Part shown: positions 7,001 through 15,305 of the stretch, in pieces
How positions within the stretch are numbered: position 1 is the stretch's first letter
How the letters are laid out: every line of letters starts with the position of its first letter
Assembly: GCA_964589175.1 (NCBI GenBank)
Contig: CAZPRY010000034.1
Span: forward strand, 1 to 43,183
DNA from: CAZPRY01 sp964589175
GTDB lineage: Bacteria; Fidelibacterota; UBA2242
Length of the DNA stretch: 43,183 nt
Direction of reading: 5' to 3'
Made by a program: the position numbers and the translations under genes
Notes under the pieces: model-generated
Seen by the model: only the letters and a program-made list of their open reading frames with translations
What the model was told of the DNA's origin: nothing
The model's database searches: none

Positions 7001-9415
7001 ATGTACCCGTTTAAAGCGATAGAACAGAAATGGCAGAAATACTGGGAAGAAAATAAAACCTTTAAAGCCGAGGATTTCTCCGATAAACCTAAATATTATA
7101 TCTTGGACATGTTTCCGTATCCTTCAGGAGCCGGTCTTCATGTGGGACATCCGGAGGGCTATATTGCCACGGATATCATTGCCCGCTATAAGCGCAAAAG
7201 AGGTTTTAACGTTTTGCATCCGATGGGCTGGGATGCTTTCGGATTGCCGGCTGAAAACTATGCCCTGCAAACTGGAACCCACCCCAAAAAAACCACAGCA
7301 AAAAATATCAATACCTTTCGTCGCCAGATTAAATCATTCGGTTTCTCTTATGATTGGGACAGGGAGATCAATACTACTGATCCCAAATACTATAAGTGGA
7401 CGCAGTGGATCTTTCTACAACTCTATAAAAAGGGATTAGCGTACGAAGCCAAAATACCAGTGAACTGGTGCCCGGAGATGAAAACAGTTCTTGCAAATGA
7501 AGAGGTTATTGACGGAAAATCGGAGCGAGGAGGACATCCAGTAATTCGAGTGCCGATGCGCCAGTGGATGCTCAAAATTACCGCCTATGCCGATCGTCTG
7601 CTGGAAGACTTGAATCTGGTCGATTTTCCAGACAGTATTAAAGAGATGCAACGTAACTGGATTGGTCGATCGATCGGTGCCGATGTTGTTTTTCCCATTG
7701 TCGGAACCGATCAGGAATTAAAAGTATTTACAACTCGTCCGGATACGCTTTTCGGAGCGACCTATATGGTAGTGGCGCCCGAACATACAATTTTAAATCA
7801 ACTCCTTTCTGATGATTTCAAAAATGCTGTTTATGCTTACACGCAGGAGACGATTCGAAAAAGTGACTTGGATAGGACGGAATTATCAAAAGAAAAAAGC
7901 GGTGTTTTTACCGGCCTTTATGCACTGAATCCCACGAATGGAAAGCATATCCCCATATGGACTTCCGATTATGTGCTGATGACTTATGGGACTGGGGCAA
8001 TCATGGCCGTACCCGGTCATGATCAGCGTGACTGGGAATTCGCTAAAAAATTCAATCTTGATATCATCGAGGTCATTGCCGGTGGTGATACAGCCAAAGA
8101 AGCCTGGACCGGTGACGGAATTTTAGTGAACTCCGGTTTCTTAAACGGACTGAATGTTCCCGAAGCCAAGAAAAAGATGGCCGATTGGCTTGTAGAGAAG
8201 GGGGTAGGGGAACCTACGATTCAGTACAAACTCCGCGACTGGGTATTCTCACGCCAACGCTATTGGGGTGAACCGTTTCCGCTTTATTTTAATGAAAAGG
8301 ATGAAGTGATTCCTCTGAGTGAGAAAGAACTTCCGTTGCGCTTACCTGAGGTCGAAAAATACGAGCCTAGCGGTACAGGCGAATCACCCCTCGCAAATTT
8401 GAGAGAGTGGATCGACTACACAGATCCGGAAACAGGGGAGAAGCGCCGCTACGAGACCAATACGATGCCTCAGTGGGCCGGTTCTTGCTGGTACTATCTA
8501 CGCTATATCGATCCTGATCTTAAGGAGGCTGCCTGGGATCAACAAAAAGAAAAATACTGGATGCCGGTGGACTTATATATCGGCGGAGCTGAACATGCTG
8601 TTCTGCATCTTTTGTATGCGCGCTTCTGGCATAAGGTTTTGTTTGATCTCGGGTATGTCAGCACACCGGAACCCTTTATAAAACTCATAAATCAAGGCAT
8701 GATATTAGGTGAAGATGGCGAAAAGATGAGTAAATCAAGAGGAAATGTCATCAATCCGGATGAAATCCTGAACCGTTTTGGTGCTGATACATTTCGGATG
8801 TATGAAATGTTCATGGGGCCACTGGAACGTACCAAGCCATGGAGCACGTCCAGTATTGATGGCATCAACCGGTTTCTTACCCGTACCTGGAATTTGTTTT
8901 TCGACGATGATAATTTATTAAATACTGATATTCAGGATGTTAAGCCGGATACGTCATTATTGGTATTATTGCACAAAACGATTCAGAAAGTCACAAACGA
9001 TCTCGATAACCTGCGATTCAATACAGCTATTGCGCAGTTAATGATTTTTATCAACGAACTTTTTAAACTCGGAATTAAACCTCTATCAGTTCTGAAACCC
9101 TTTCTGCAATTAGTAAATCCTTTCGCTCCACATTTAACCGAAGAAATCTGGGAGAAGATGGGGCATCGAGAAAATCTCGCTTATGTGCAATGGCCCACAT
9201 ATGACAATTCGCTTCTTAAAGATGAAATTATCACGTTTGCTGTACAGGTAAATGGTAAAGTCAGAGGCACTTTTGAAATCGAAAGAGACGCCGATGACGA
9301 TGATTGCATCGCTAAAGCCATGGAGATTGATAATGTGAAACGTTTTCTTGAAGGCCAGGAAATAAAGAAGCAGTTTGTCGTAAAGAATAAGATAGTCAGT
9401 TTTGTAATAAAGTAA
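7001..9415 (+). CDS. leuS: Leucyl-tRNA synthetase
   Basis: An 804-residue class Ia synthetase that charges tRNA-Leu. The HIGH-type motif appears as HVGH in PSGAGLHVGHPEGY near residues 41-54, followed by HPMGWDAFGLPAENYA. The CP1 editing domain follows with TTRPDTLFGATYMV and MAVPGHDQRDWEFA, including the conserved Asp used in editing. The KMSKS loop is at residues 575-579 (KMSKSRGNVINPD). The anticodon-binding helical bundle and the C-terminal domain (FAVQVNGKVRGTFEIERDA) complete a normal-length protein. The start is ATG at 7001 with AGGA at 6992-6995. Nothing looks damaged. Confidence 0.97.
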   Translation: MYPFKAIEQKWQKYWEENKTFKAEDFSDKPKYYILDMFPYPSGAGLHVGHPEGYIATDIIARYKRKRGFNVLHPMGWDAFGLPAENYALQTGTHPKKTTAKNINTFRRQIKSFGFSYDWDREINTTDPKYYKWTQWIFLQLYKKGLAYEAKIPVNWCPEMKTVLANEEVIDGKSERGGHPVIRVPMRQWMLKITAYADRLLEDLNLVDFPDSIKEMQRNWIGRSIGADVVFPIVGTDQELKVFTTRPDTLFGATYMVVAPEHTILNQLLSDDFKNAVYAYTQETIRKSDLDRTELSKEKSGVFTGLYALNPTNGKHIPIWTSDYVLMTYGTGAIMAVPGHDQRDWEFAKKFNLDIIEVIAGGDTAKEAWTGDGILVNSGFLNGLNVPEAKKKMADWLVEKGVGEPTIQYKLRDWVFSRQRYWGEPFPLYFNEKDEVIPLSEKELPLRLPEVEKYEPSGTGESPLANLREWIDYTDPETGEKRRYETNTMPQWAGSCWYYLRYIDPDLKEAAWDQQKEKYWMPVDLYIGGAEHAVLHLLYARFWHKVLFDLGYVSTPEPFIKLINQGMILGEDGEKMSKSRGNVINPDEILNRFGADTFRMYEMFMGPLERTKPWSTSSIDGINRFLTRTWNLFFDDDNLLNTDIQDVKPDTSLLVLLHKTIQKVTNDLDNLRFNTAIAQLMIFINELFKLGIKPLSVLKPFLQLVNPFAPHLTEEIWEKMGHRENLAYVQWPTYDNSLLKDEIITFAVQVNGKVRGTFEIERDADDDDCIAKAMEIDNVKRFLEGQEIKKQFVVKNKIVSFVIK

Positions 9416-9517
9416 GGAAATAGCATGAAGATGAGAGAGGTTTAACCTTAAGTCACGTGATTTCTAATTGCTTTTATAATTGTTTACATAATATATCTTA
9501 TGCCTACTTAGAAACCT

Positions 9518-10282
9518 TTAGATTTCCACCGTTAGAAAGTCAGTACCGACCAGAATCTCTGTCTCTTTAAAGCTTCCTATTCTGGTCAAAAGCGCATCAT
9601 CGTCATTTTCCGGATAGATATGAGTTAGAATTACCTGTTTAACAGTAATTTCCTCTAAAAGACGCGATATTTTGCCAGGCGTCAAATGCGTCTCGATCTC
9701 GTCAATGTCTCGTAATGAACATTCACACAGCAATAGATCAGTATTATTGCTGATTTCTACCAGTTCCTGGCAATAGCCGGTATCTCCCGTATAGACAAAT
9801 CGCTTACCTTTTTTATCTTCAAATCGAAAAAGCAGACTTTCTGGATTATGCTTTGCGTTAAGAACAAATACAGAAAAATCTTTGAATTTATTGTAACCCA
9901 ATTCAAATGAATTGAATTTATACGGTCGCTCATCATGCCGGATCCATTGAGTGTAAATATTTTCCAGACTCTCTAAAATCTTGCCAAAATCGAGGTGCGC
10001 ATGAATCGCTAATTCAGAAATATCTTTTCGATTTTCCGGATTTGCCGAATATTTTCTTGTGAATAAGAGAGGAATTAAATCTGCGGTATGATCGATATGA
10101 AAATGGCTTAGGAAGACTTTGTTAATCTCCCAGAAAGACCGATCGGCTTTAGATAATTGCCGCAATGTACCAGAACCACAGTCAATTAAGATTGTATTAC
10201 CCTCTATATCAAGGAGATAGCCGGGATTATTTCTACCTGATATTGGTACAAATGTGCCTGATCCGAGAATTGTCAATTTCAC
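9518..10282 (-). CDS. MBL-fold metal-dependent hydrolase (ribonuclease Z-like)
   Basis: A 254-residue metallo-beta-lactamase-fold protein with a GTG start; AAAGGG lies 8 bases upstream. The metal motif HxHxDH is at residues 60-65 (SHFHIDHTAD), an Asp ligand sits in YTGDTGYC, and a terminal His sits in ILTHIYPE. The opening MKLTILGSGTFVPISGRNNPGYLL is typical of the RNase Z/arylsulfatase-like branch. It lacks the long exosite insertion expected of a true tRNase Z, so a general phosphodiesterase or hydrolase is as likely as tRNA 3' processing. It is convergent with leuS. The substrate is unknown. Confidence 0.85.
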   Translation of the reverse strand: MKLTILGSGTFVPISGRNNPGYLLDIEGNTILIDCGSGTLRQLSKADRSFWEINKVFLSHFHIDHTADLIPLLFTRKYSANPENRKDISELAIHAHLDFGKILESLENIYTQWIRHDERPYKFNSFELGYNKFKDFSVFVLNAKHNPESLLFRFEDKKGKRFVYTGDTGYCQELVEISNNTDLLLCECSLRDIDEIETHLTPGKISRLLEEITVKQVILTHIYPENDDDALLTRIGSFKETEILVGTDFLTVEI

Positions 10283-10401
10283 ACTGTATACCCTTTCTGA
10301 TTTACTTTAGAAGAAACAAATCGAATATTAATTGACAGTTCATATATATGATGAATATAACTGATTATCATTGCATTACATCGATTATGTGTTACAGGTA
10401 A

Positions 10402-10737
10402 TCAGCATGTAAGATGAAACGCGCCGATTTTATTATTAATATTGCACCTGTTAAAAAAGACGACTGCGTCAATCGTATTTGTGGCATGCAACTCAATCGA
10501 GAGTGATTTTATCTTACGAAAAAATTCATCGGAAAGAGTCATGCGTCCAAATCTGCCAGTTCCGATAATTAAAATATCTGGTTTTTGATCGAATACATCA
10601 GGTATATCTTGTGATCGCAGGATATGACCGGACTGCCTTCGCCAGTCACTGATAAGATGGTCAGGAAAAATGATAAGATCATTATGATAGGCCATACCAT
10701 CAATTACCATTTCTCCGAAGCGATAATACTGAATCAT
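10402..10737 (-). CDS. Mth938-like domain protein (DUF498)
   Basis: A 111-residue protein of the Mth938/NDUFAF3-like fold. Family features are an early FGEMVIDG strand, DILIIGTGRFGRMTLSDEF and the final THRxAxxxFN-type segment, here ATNTIDAVVFFNR. Members are small and soluble and often found near redox or cofactor genes, with no settled bacterial function. Its start lies 12 bases after the stop of the 193-residue hypothetical at 10750-11331. With the hydrolase gene upstream they form a tight reverse-strand set (12788 to 10402). Confidence 0.75.
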   Translation of the reverse strand: MIQYYRFGEMVIDGMAYHNDLIIFPDHLISDWRRQSGHILRSQDIPDVFDQKPDILIIGTGRFGRMTLSDEFFRKIKSLSIELHATNTIDAVVFFNRCNINNKIGAFHLTC

Positions 10738-10749
10738 CCGATTTACCGA

Positions 10750-11331
10750 TTAACTAAACTTTGGATTACTCTTAAAATACGATTTTAACTTAGGACAATG
10801 TTTCTTCAACAATACTAAGAGTTCGATATTGTCATCGATAATTTTCCAGCGATTTGCAATTTCATACTTATAGAATTTCTCAAACACGAACAGTCGATTC
10901 ATACCGGTTTTTCGAATTACGATTCGTATAAACGGAGAAAAGTTTTCGTCAGATTTAAACATATCCATTTGGGCGTTTTCGGGACTTATTGTAAGTGTTA
11001 ACAATCCCTCCTGCTCTTCGACATTTTTATTTGCGAGAAGGATCTCTATCCAATTTTGACTGGCATTGATTACAAAATTATCAGGACCAATACACTTGGA
11101 CAGATAATTTTCGATTATAAAAATCTCATCTTTGTGAAATGACTCTTCGGATAAACGCCTAAGATAGACCTGACCGCTTGGACTTTCGTAGATTTCATAA
11201 CCGAGAGGTATGAATTTAGCTAGATTGTCCTTCGTTTTTCGAGCAAAGTAATAACGTACATTCCCATGCCGCGTTATCGCTTCATGAAGATAGTACAATT
11301 CTCCTTTCCGATTGCGATATGATATAACCAC
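10750..11331 (-). CDS. Conserved hypothetical protein, 193 residues
   Basis: I recognise no named domain with confidence. The N-terminus (YRNRKGELYYLHEAITRHGNVRYYF, a ladder of short strands) resembles a scattered family of uncharacterised bacterial and archaeal proteins that open with a 'R-x-G-x-x-YYLHE...G...YYF' pattern, followed by IPLGYEIYESPSGQVYLRR. The protein is predicted cytoplasmic, with alternating strand and helix, no signal peptide and no membrane segment. It uses a GTG start at 11331, only 8 bases after the TAG of the upstream hydrolase gene and without a clear ribosome-binding site. Translation is therefore probably coupled. It looks like a real gene because of this tight packing and normal codon use. 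Confidence 0.7.
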   Translation of the reverse strand: MVISYRNRKGELYYLHEAITRHGNVRYYFARKTKDNLAKFIPLGYEIYESPSGQVYLRRLSEESFHKDEIFIIENYLSKCIGPDNFVINASQNWIEILLANKNVEEQEGLLTLTISPENAQMDMFKSDENFSPFIRIVIRKTGMNRLFVFEKFYKYEIANRWKIIDDNIELLVLLKKHCPKLKSYFKSNPKFS

Positions 11332-11339
11332 AGGCTTGC

Positions 11340-12788
11340 CTATTGCCGGGGGTAAAAGTAGTTCTCTCCCCGTTTCATTCTATTGACTTTTCCATTATTA
11401 TCCATTTCGAAAATACAAAGTTCACCAAAGCCCTTTTCATCAGTCATTCTAAAGACATTATCCTTAACAGGAGTTAGTGGAGTTAGAGCGTTTTTCGGAT
11501 TTTCTTCCGGAGGGTAATCCTCATCATAAATAACAAGTTGACCCCTAATTTCTAAAACTTCACACTCCCAATTCCATGGATCGACGTACCTCCCAAGATA
11601 GTTTTTCCACAACGGATCAAATTCTACCGGTTCTTCATCTTTTGCCATAATTCCTTTGACGATCGGGGCAATCAAATCATAGGCTCGGTCAATAAAAAGA
11701 GATGGGCTGCCATCATCGCAATTAATCATAACAACGACGCCAAACTTTTCATCGGTGCAAAAGGAAATCTGAGATTTATACCCGCCTACCCAGCCGCTAT
11801 GAGCAACGACTACACGATCGCCTTTTTTTCTCACACTAAAACCTAGTCCCCACCCACTGATCCAGTCAGGGCGTAACCATTGAACCCGATGCATTTCATC
11901 TAAGGTACTCGCCAGCAATAACGGCTCACCTGCCAGATTATTTTCGGAAAGATGAAAAGAAATGTATTTGGCCAGATCGACCACAGTCGAAGACATATTT
12001 GCTGCAGAGGTTAATCCTTTGGAATCCGTAAACGGCATCTCTTTGCGTGTGCCATCAGGTAGGCGACGTCCATAACCCTTGGCCAGCACTTTGAACTGTT
12101 TCGTAGAGAGATTGACACTCGAATTGGTCATTGCCAATGGTTCTAGAATATGCTCGATGATATAATCCTCGTATTCTACTCCTGACACAGTCCTGACCAC
12201 CTCACCTAACAAAGCCATGCCCAGATTGGAATAACTGTATTTCGATTCTGCCGGATAGAGCATTTCTTGATTCGGAAGTGAGGATTTTATCTGTTCCATT
12301 GTAGGGAAAATATGATCCGTCCAGTACGGAAAAGCTGCCTCAGGTGGCAATCCTGAGGTATGAGTAAGCAATTGTCGTATCGTGATTTCAGGTGCTTCCG
12401 GAAAAGGATTGCGAATTTCAAACCAGGGGATGTGTTTCCGGATCGGATCATCAAGGTTCAATTTGCCGGCATCCCGGAGCTGCAGAATGGCTGTTGATGT
12501 GAACGTTTTAGTTATAGAAGCAATACGGTATACGGTCTCAGGGGTAGCCATTTGTTTTTTTTCACAATCTGCGTACCCAAAACCATTCGAATAGACCATC
12601 TCCTGATCGTAAACCAGAGCAATCGATAATCCTGGAATTCCGAAATATTCTATCTGGTTTTCGATCCATGACTCGAGCAGAGCAAGATTTTGCCGGAATT
12701 CATCACTTTCTGTGATTGTACTGCCATAGGTCTTCATTGAAATGATGATCACGAGAAGAACGAGAATTAACCAGCATTTTTTCCGCAT
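11340..12788 (-). CDS. Exported serine hydrolase, class C beta-lactamase fold
   Basis: The protein has 482 residues. A signal peptide covers about residues 1-22 (WLILVLLVIIISM, then YGS). The penicillin-binding/beta-lactamase class C motifs are complete: SxxK at S91-K94 (ASITKTF), YxN at Y186-N188 (YSYSNLG) and HSG at 330-332 (the KTG-box equivalent). About 90 C-terminal residues (from LGRYVDPW) form a beta-rich extension common in this family. Such proteins include esterases, D-aminopeptidases and peptidoglycan-related enzymes, so beta-lactamase activity should not be assumed. The ATG at 12788 has GAGGT upstream. Confidence 0.88.
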   Translation of the reverse strand: MRKKCWLILVLLVIIISMKTYGSTITESDEFRQNLALLESWIENQIEYFGIPGLSIALVYDQEMVYSNGFGYADCEKKQMATPETVYRIASITKTFTSTAILQLRDAGKLNLDDPIRKHIPWFEIRNPFPEAPEITIRQLLTHTSGLPPEAAFPYWTDHIFPTMEQIKSSLPNQEMLYPAESKYSYSNLGMALLGEVVRTVSGVEYEDYIIEHILEPLAMTNSSVNLSTKQFKVLAKGYGRRLPDGTRKEMPFTDSKGLTSAANMSSTVVDLAKYISFHLSENNLAGEPLLLASTLDEMHRVQWLRPDWISGWGLGFSVRKKGDRVVVAHSGWVGGYKSQISFCTDEKFGVVVMINCDDGSPSLFIDRAYDLIAPIVKGIMAKDEEPVEFDPLWKNYLGRYVDPWNWECEVLEIRGQLVIYDEDYPPEENPKNALTPLTPVKDNVFRMTDEKGFGELCIFEMDNNGKVNRMKRGENYFYPRQ

Positions 12789-12868
12789 TGCGTTTACCTC
12801 TTTGTAAATTCTATCTTCACTATGAAATTAAAATATGTTTTCTCATAGGATTTAGCAATAAAATTGTA

Positions 12869-12897
12869 TTGTCAATCTTTTAAAATGAGCATAAATT
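12869..12897 (+). promoter_or_regulatory. Probable promoter of tRNA-Arg(ACG)
   Basis: TTGTCA at 12869-12874 and TAAATT at 12892-12897 are 17 bases apart. The tRNA starts 19 bases after the -10. The same -10 (TAAATT) and the same distances occur before tRNA-Gly at 14651. Confidence 0.6.
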
Positions 12898-12915
12898 AGG
12901 CCGCTATTTGGAAAT

Positions 12916-12989
12916 GCGCCCATGGCTCAATTGGATAGAGCGTCTGGCTACGGACCAGAAGGTTGGGGGTTCGAGTCCCTCTGGGCGTA
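12916..12989 (+). tRNA. tRNA-Arg(ACG)
   Basis: The acceptor stem GCGCCCA pairs with TGGGCGT, with a G-U closing pair, and the discriminator is A. The anticodon stem TCTGG/CCAGA encloses loop CTACGGA with anticodon ACG at 12950-12952. The first anticodon base must be converted to inosine to read CGU/CGC/CGA; the deaminase needed, tadA, is at 27619-28104. CCA is not encoded. Confidence 0.95.
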
Positions 12990-12990
12990 C

Positions 12991-13020
12991 AAAAAAGTCC
13001 CGATTATTCGGGACTTTTTT
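12991..13020 (+). terminator. Intrinsic terminator after tRNA-Arg
   Basis: A perfect hairpin (AAAAAAGTCCCGA, loop TTAT, TCGGGACTTTTTT) begins 2 bases after the tRNA and ends in six T. Being symmetric with an A-run on the left, it could also stop transcription from the other strand. Confidence 0.9.
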
Positions 13021-13141
13021 ATTTCCTCTCTAAATGATCTATAGCATTTAAAAGTAAATTGTTATCAGGTTCGCACGTTTATGAAAATACATGGACCCAT
13101 TGAAATGCAGAATAAATATAATGACGACTTTTAGTTTAAAG

Positions 13142-13216
13142 TCGGGGTGAGAGGATTTGAACCTCCGGCCTCTTCGTCCCGAACGAAGCGCGCTAACCGG
13201 GCTGCGCTACACCCCG
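13142..13216 (-). tRNA. tRNA-Pro(CGG)
   Basis: On the reverse strand the acceptor stem CGGGGTG pairs with CACCCCG, with discriminator A. The anticodon stem CTTCG/CGAAG holds loop TTCGGGA with anticodon CGG, reading CCG. The T-loop TTCAAAT is normal. CCA is not encoded. Confidence 0.95.
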
Positions 13217-13284
13217 AAATAGATCATACCCAAAAAGCATCGGAATTTATACCTGCTGAACCTGATATTCAAAGGATTTTTATC

Positions 13285-13770
13285 CTATAATCCTTTAATA
13301 AATATTTGAAATAGTTCACTGCCCGTCAGAGAGACGATTGTGACGATGACTCCAGCAATAATCACACCAATGACATCGGCAATGATAAACTTCTTAAAAT
13401 TCAATCCGATCAGCAAAGATGCCACTGCTCCGGAATAGACCCCCGAGCCGGGTAATGGTATGCCAATAAAAATGATGACAGCCCACTCTCCGTATTTTTC
13501 AACAGCGCGATGAATCTTCTGCCGGGTGTTTTCAACATATCTGTCCCAAAGCCGTTTAATCGGCGGCAATAATGTAAGAATTTTAATTATCCAATCCAGG
13601 AGCAGAAAAATTAAGATTCCGATAATGATATTAGCAACAACGCAGACCACAAAGACCCAGGCCCAGTGCAGATTGAATTCCGCATTTAGAATACCATAAG
13701 GTATTGAAGCTCTCAATTCCAGAAATGGCAAGAATGTCACTCCGATTAATCTTAGGATTTCAGTTATCAA
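13285..13770 (-). CDS. Small multidrug-export (Sm_multidrug_ex) family membrane protein
   Basis: A 161-residue integral membrane protein. The opening ITEILRLIGVTFLPFLELRASIPYGI is the hallmark of the 'putative small multi-drug export' family, and the central GEWAVIIFIGIPLPGSGVYSGAVASLLIGL carries its conserved GIPLPGSG loop. About four hydrophobic segments are visible. The start is a TTG at 13770 with GGAG seven bases upstream; no ATG is available in frame near the N-terminus. The name of the family is historical and drug export is not proven. The gene follows the glycosyltransferase by 29 bases and is probably cotranscribed with it. Confidence 0.85.
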   Translation of the reverse strand: MITEILRLIGVTFLPFLELRASIPYGILNAEFNLHWAWVFVVCVVANIIIGILIFLLLDWIIKILTLLPPIKRLWDRYVENTRQKIHRAVEKYGEWAVIIFIGIPLPGSGVYSGAVASLLIGLNFKKFIIADVIGVIIAGVIVTIVSLTGSELFQIFIKGL

Positions 13771-13799
13771 TGCAATACTCCGGTATTATGGATTGAATT

Positions 13800-14492
13800 T
13801 CAGGTCCAAAGGTAACTTCGAAAAAATAGGCTAATAAATTTCAGTGTGTCCTTAGCATTGCTTATTGAGCTAGTTCCCGATGGATGATAGATCGTCTCAA
13901 TGGGAACTTCCGCTATCTTGGGTAGCGCCGGAACAACCTTCATTAGGAATTCACTCTCAAATTGGAAACCGTTTTCATAAAACCGTTCCGGATCGAGCGA
14001 TCCAATATTTATTAAACGGAAACCACATTGACTATCGTGCACCCTTCTCCCTATTCTCATTGAAATCAGTAGCGAGGTGATCGTATTCGATAGGATGCGG
14101 TGGAACGGCATGAAACGAAAGTCGAAATTCCGTCTGCCTATCACCATATCGGCGCCTACCTGTTTTTGGGTTCTGATGAACTCATCGATTTTTTCCGGCG
14201 GATGCTGGAGATCGGCATCGATACATATCGCATACGTGAAGCCTGCGTTCTGTGCAGCAATAACTCCGGACTTAATCGCGGCTCCCTTTCCCCTATTCGT
14301 GCTGTGCTCGATTTTCCTGATACCGTCATGAGAGTTTACAAAATCTTTCGTATCGTCCGTCGAGCCGTCATTCACTACAATCACAGGCAATTGGGGATAC
14401 TCAGTCCTTAATATCTGCAATAAAACCGGAAGGGTTTCAACTGCTTGATATGCAGGAATGATGATGCAATATGTTGATTGTTTTTTTTTCAT
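13800..14492 (-). CDS. Family 2 glycosyltransferase, dolichyl/polyprenyl-phosphate type
   Basis: A 230-residue GT-A-fold enzyme. It opens with IIIPAYQAVETLPVLL, then VVNDGSTDDT, then NRGKGAAIKSGV, then the metal-binding DADLQHPP (DxD). The later RVHDSQCGFRLI is typical of DPM1-like and polyprenyl-phosphate glycosyltransferases. There are no membrane helices, so this is the soluble type that acts at the membrane surface. It probably transfers a sugar from a nucleotide sugar to a lipid phosphate or glycan; donor and acceptor cannot be told from sequence. It is the first gene of a two-gene reverse unit with the membrane protein at 13285-13770. Confidence 0.85.
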   Translation of the reverse strand: MKKKQSTYCIIIPAYQAVETLPVLLQILRTEYPQLPVIVVNDGSTDDTKDFVNSHDGIRKIEHSTNRGKGAAIKSGVIAAQNAGFTYAICIDADLQHPPEKIDEFIRTQKQVGADMVIGRRNFDFRFMPFHRILSNTITSLLISMRIGRRVHDSQCGFRLINIGSLDPERFYENGFQFESEFLMKVVPALPKIAEVPIETIYHPSGTSSISNAKDTLKFISLFFRSYLWT

Positions 14493-14602
14493 AAAAACGA
14501 TTAGAAATTAACGCAATTCATGCCTGATATCAACCTTCAATTACTCTGCTTGCCGCTCTTCAAAAAAATTAAAGATAATGAATTCCAGGATGTCAAAATC
14601 TA

Positions 14603-14631
14603 TTGCATTAATTCGGTGAAGCATGTAAATT
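14603..14631 (+). promoter_or_regulatory. Probable promoter of tRNA-Gly(GCC)
   Basis: TTGCAT at 14603-14608 and TAAATT at 14626-14631 are separated by 17 bases. The tRNA starts 19 bases later, the same geometry as for tRNA-Arg. Confidence 0.55.
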
Positions 14632-14650
14632 CTTCCCGCTTTTTAGAAAT

Positions 14651-14723
14651 GCGAGAGTAGCTCAGTTGGTAGAGCTCCACGTTGCCAACGTGGTTGTCGC
14701 CGGTTCGAGCCCGGTCTCTCGCT
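14651..14723 (+). tRNA. tRNA-Gly(GCC)
   Basis: The acceptor stem GCGAGAG pairs with CTCTCGC, with discriminator T at 14723. The anticodon stem CCACG/CGTGG holds loop TTGCCAA with anticodon GCC at 14684-14686. The T-arm (GCCGG, TTCGAGC, CCGGT) is normal. CCA is not encoded. Confidence 0.95.
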
Positions 14724-14808
14724 CTAATATCTTCCATAGTCTCAAAATGTCTACGTTCTGCAATGGTGTTTATGTTGTCCGAGATTTCGAGCCAGGGAAG
14801 TACAGTCG

Positions 14809-15207
14809 ATGAGAATTAGTTTACTTACGAAAAGAACTTTGATTTCCATATTGATCATTGCACCGCTCGGGATCGCATCCAAATTCTATCACGGACCGGC
14901 AAGATTCTGGGTATTGCATTCCTCCGGTGACATACTCTATGAAATTTTCTGGAGTATGTTCCTTTTTCTGTTCTACCCACGTACGTCAACGTATAAGCTC
15001 ATAGGAACCATTTTCCTGATCACCGTCGGCATCGAATTCAGTCAAAAATTGCATTACCCGATTCTGCAATGGATCAGGAGTTCATTTGTCGGGCGAAGTC
15101 TCATCGGTGATACCTTTTCCTATTCCGATATAAGTTACTATGCAATCGGGTGCGGCATAGCGTTCCTATGGATTACGATTCTGGCCTATACTTCACGTCG
15201 AGAATAG
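14809..15207 (+). CDS. DUF2809 family membrane protein
   Basis: A 132-residue protein with four predicted membrane helices. The family signature is clear: KFYHGPARFWV near the start, GDILYEIFW in the second helix, EFSQKLHYPILQWIRSSFVGRSLIGDTFSYSDISYYAIGC in the second half. DUF2809 proteins are widespread and uncharacterised. The ATG at 14809 has AGGGA at 14794-14798. It is a single gene between tRNA-Gly and a two-way terminator. Confidence 0.88.
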   Translation: MRISLLTKRTLISILIIAPLGIASKFYHGPARFWVLHSSGDILYEIFWSMFLFLFYPRTSTYKLIGTIFLITVGIEFSQKLHYPILQWIRSSFVGRSLIGDTFSYSDISYYAIGCGIAFLWITILAYTSRRE

Positions 15208-15243
15208 GATTATTCCGTTTTAATCAGACAAAATATTTCGAAT

Positions 15244-15283
15244 AAAAGAAAAGCACCCTGATCGATCAGGGTGCTTTTCTTTT
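15244..15283. terminator. Bidirectional intrinsic terminator
   Basis: A 20-base-pair perfect palindrome centred between 15263 and 15264 (core AAAGCACCCTGATC / GATCAGGGTGCTTT) has A-rich left and T-rich right flanks. It lies between the convergent ends of the DUF2809 gene (15207) and the cysteine peptidase gene (15306), so it should serve both. Confidence 0.9.
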
Positions 15284-15305
15284 CTAGCCTTAACACTCTA
15301 AGACG

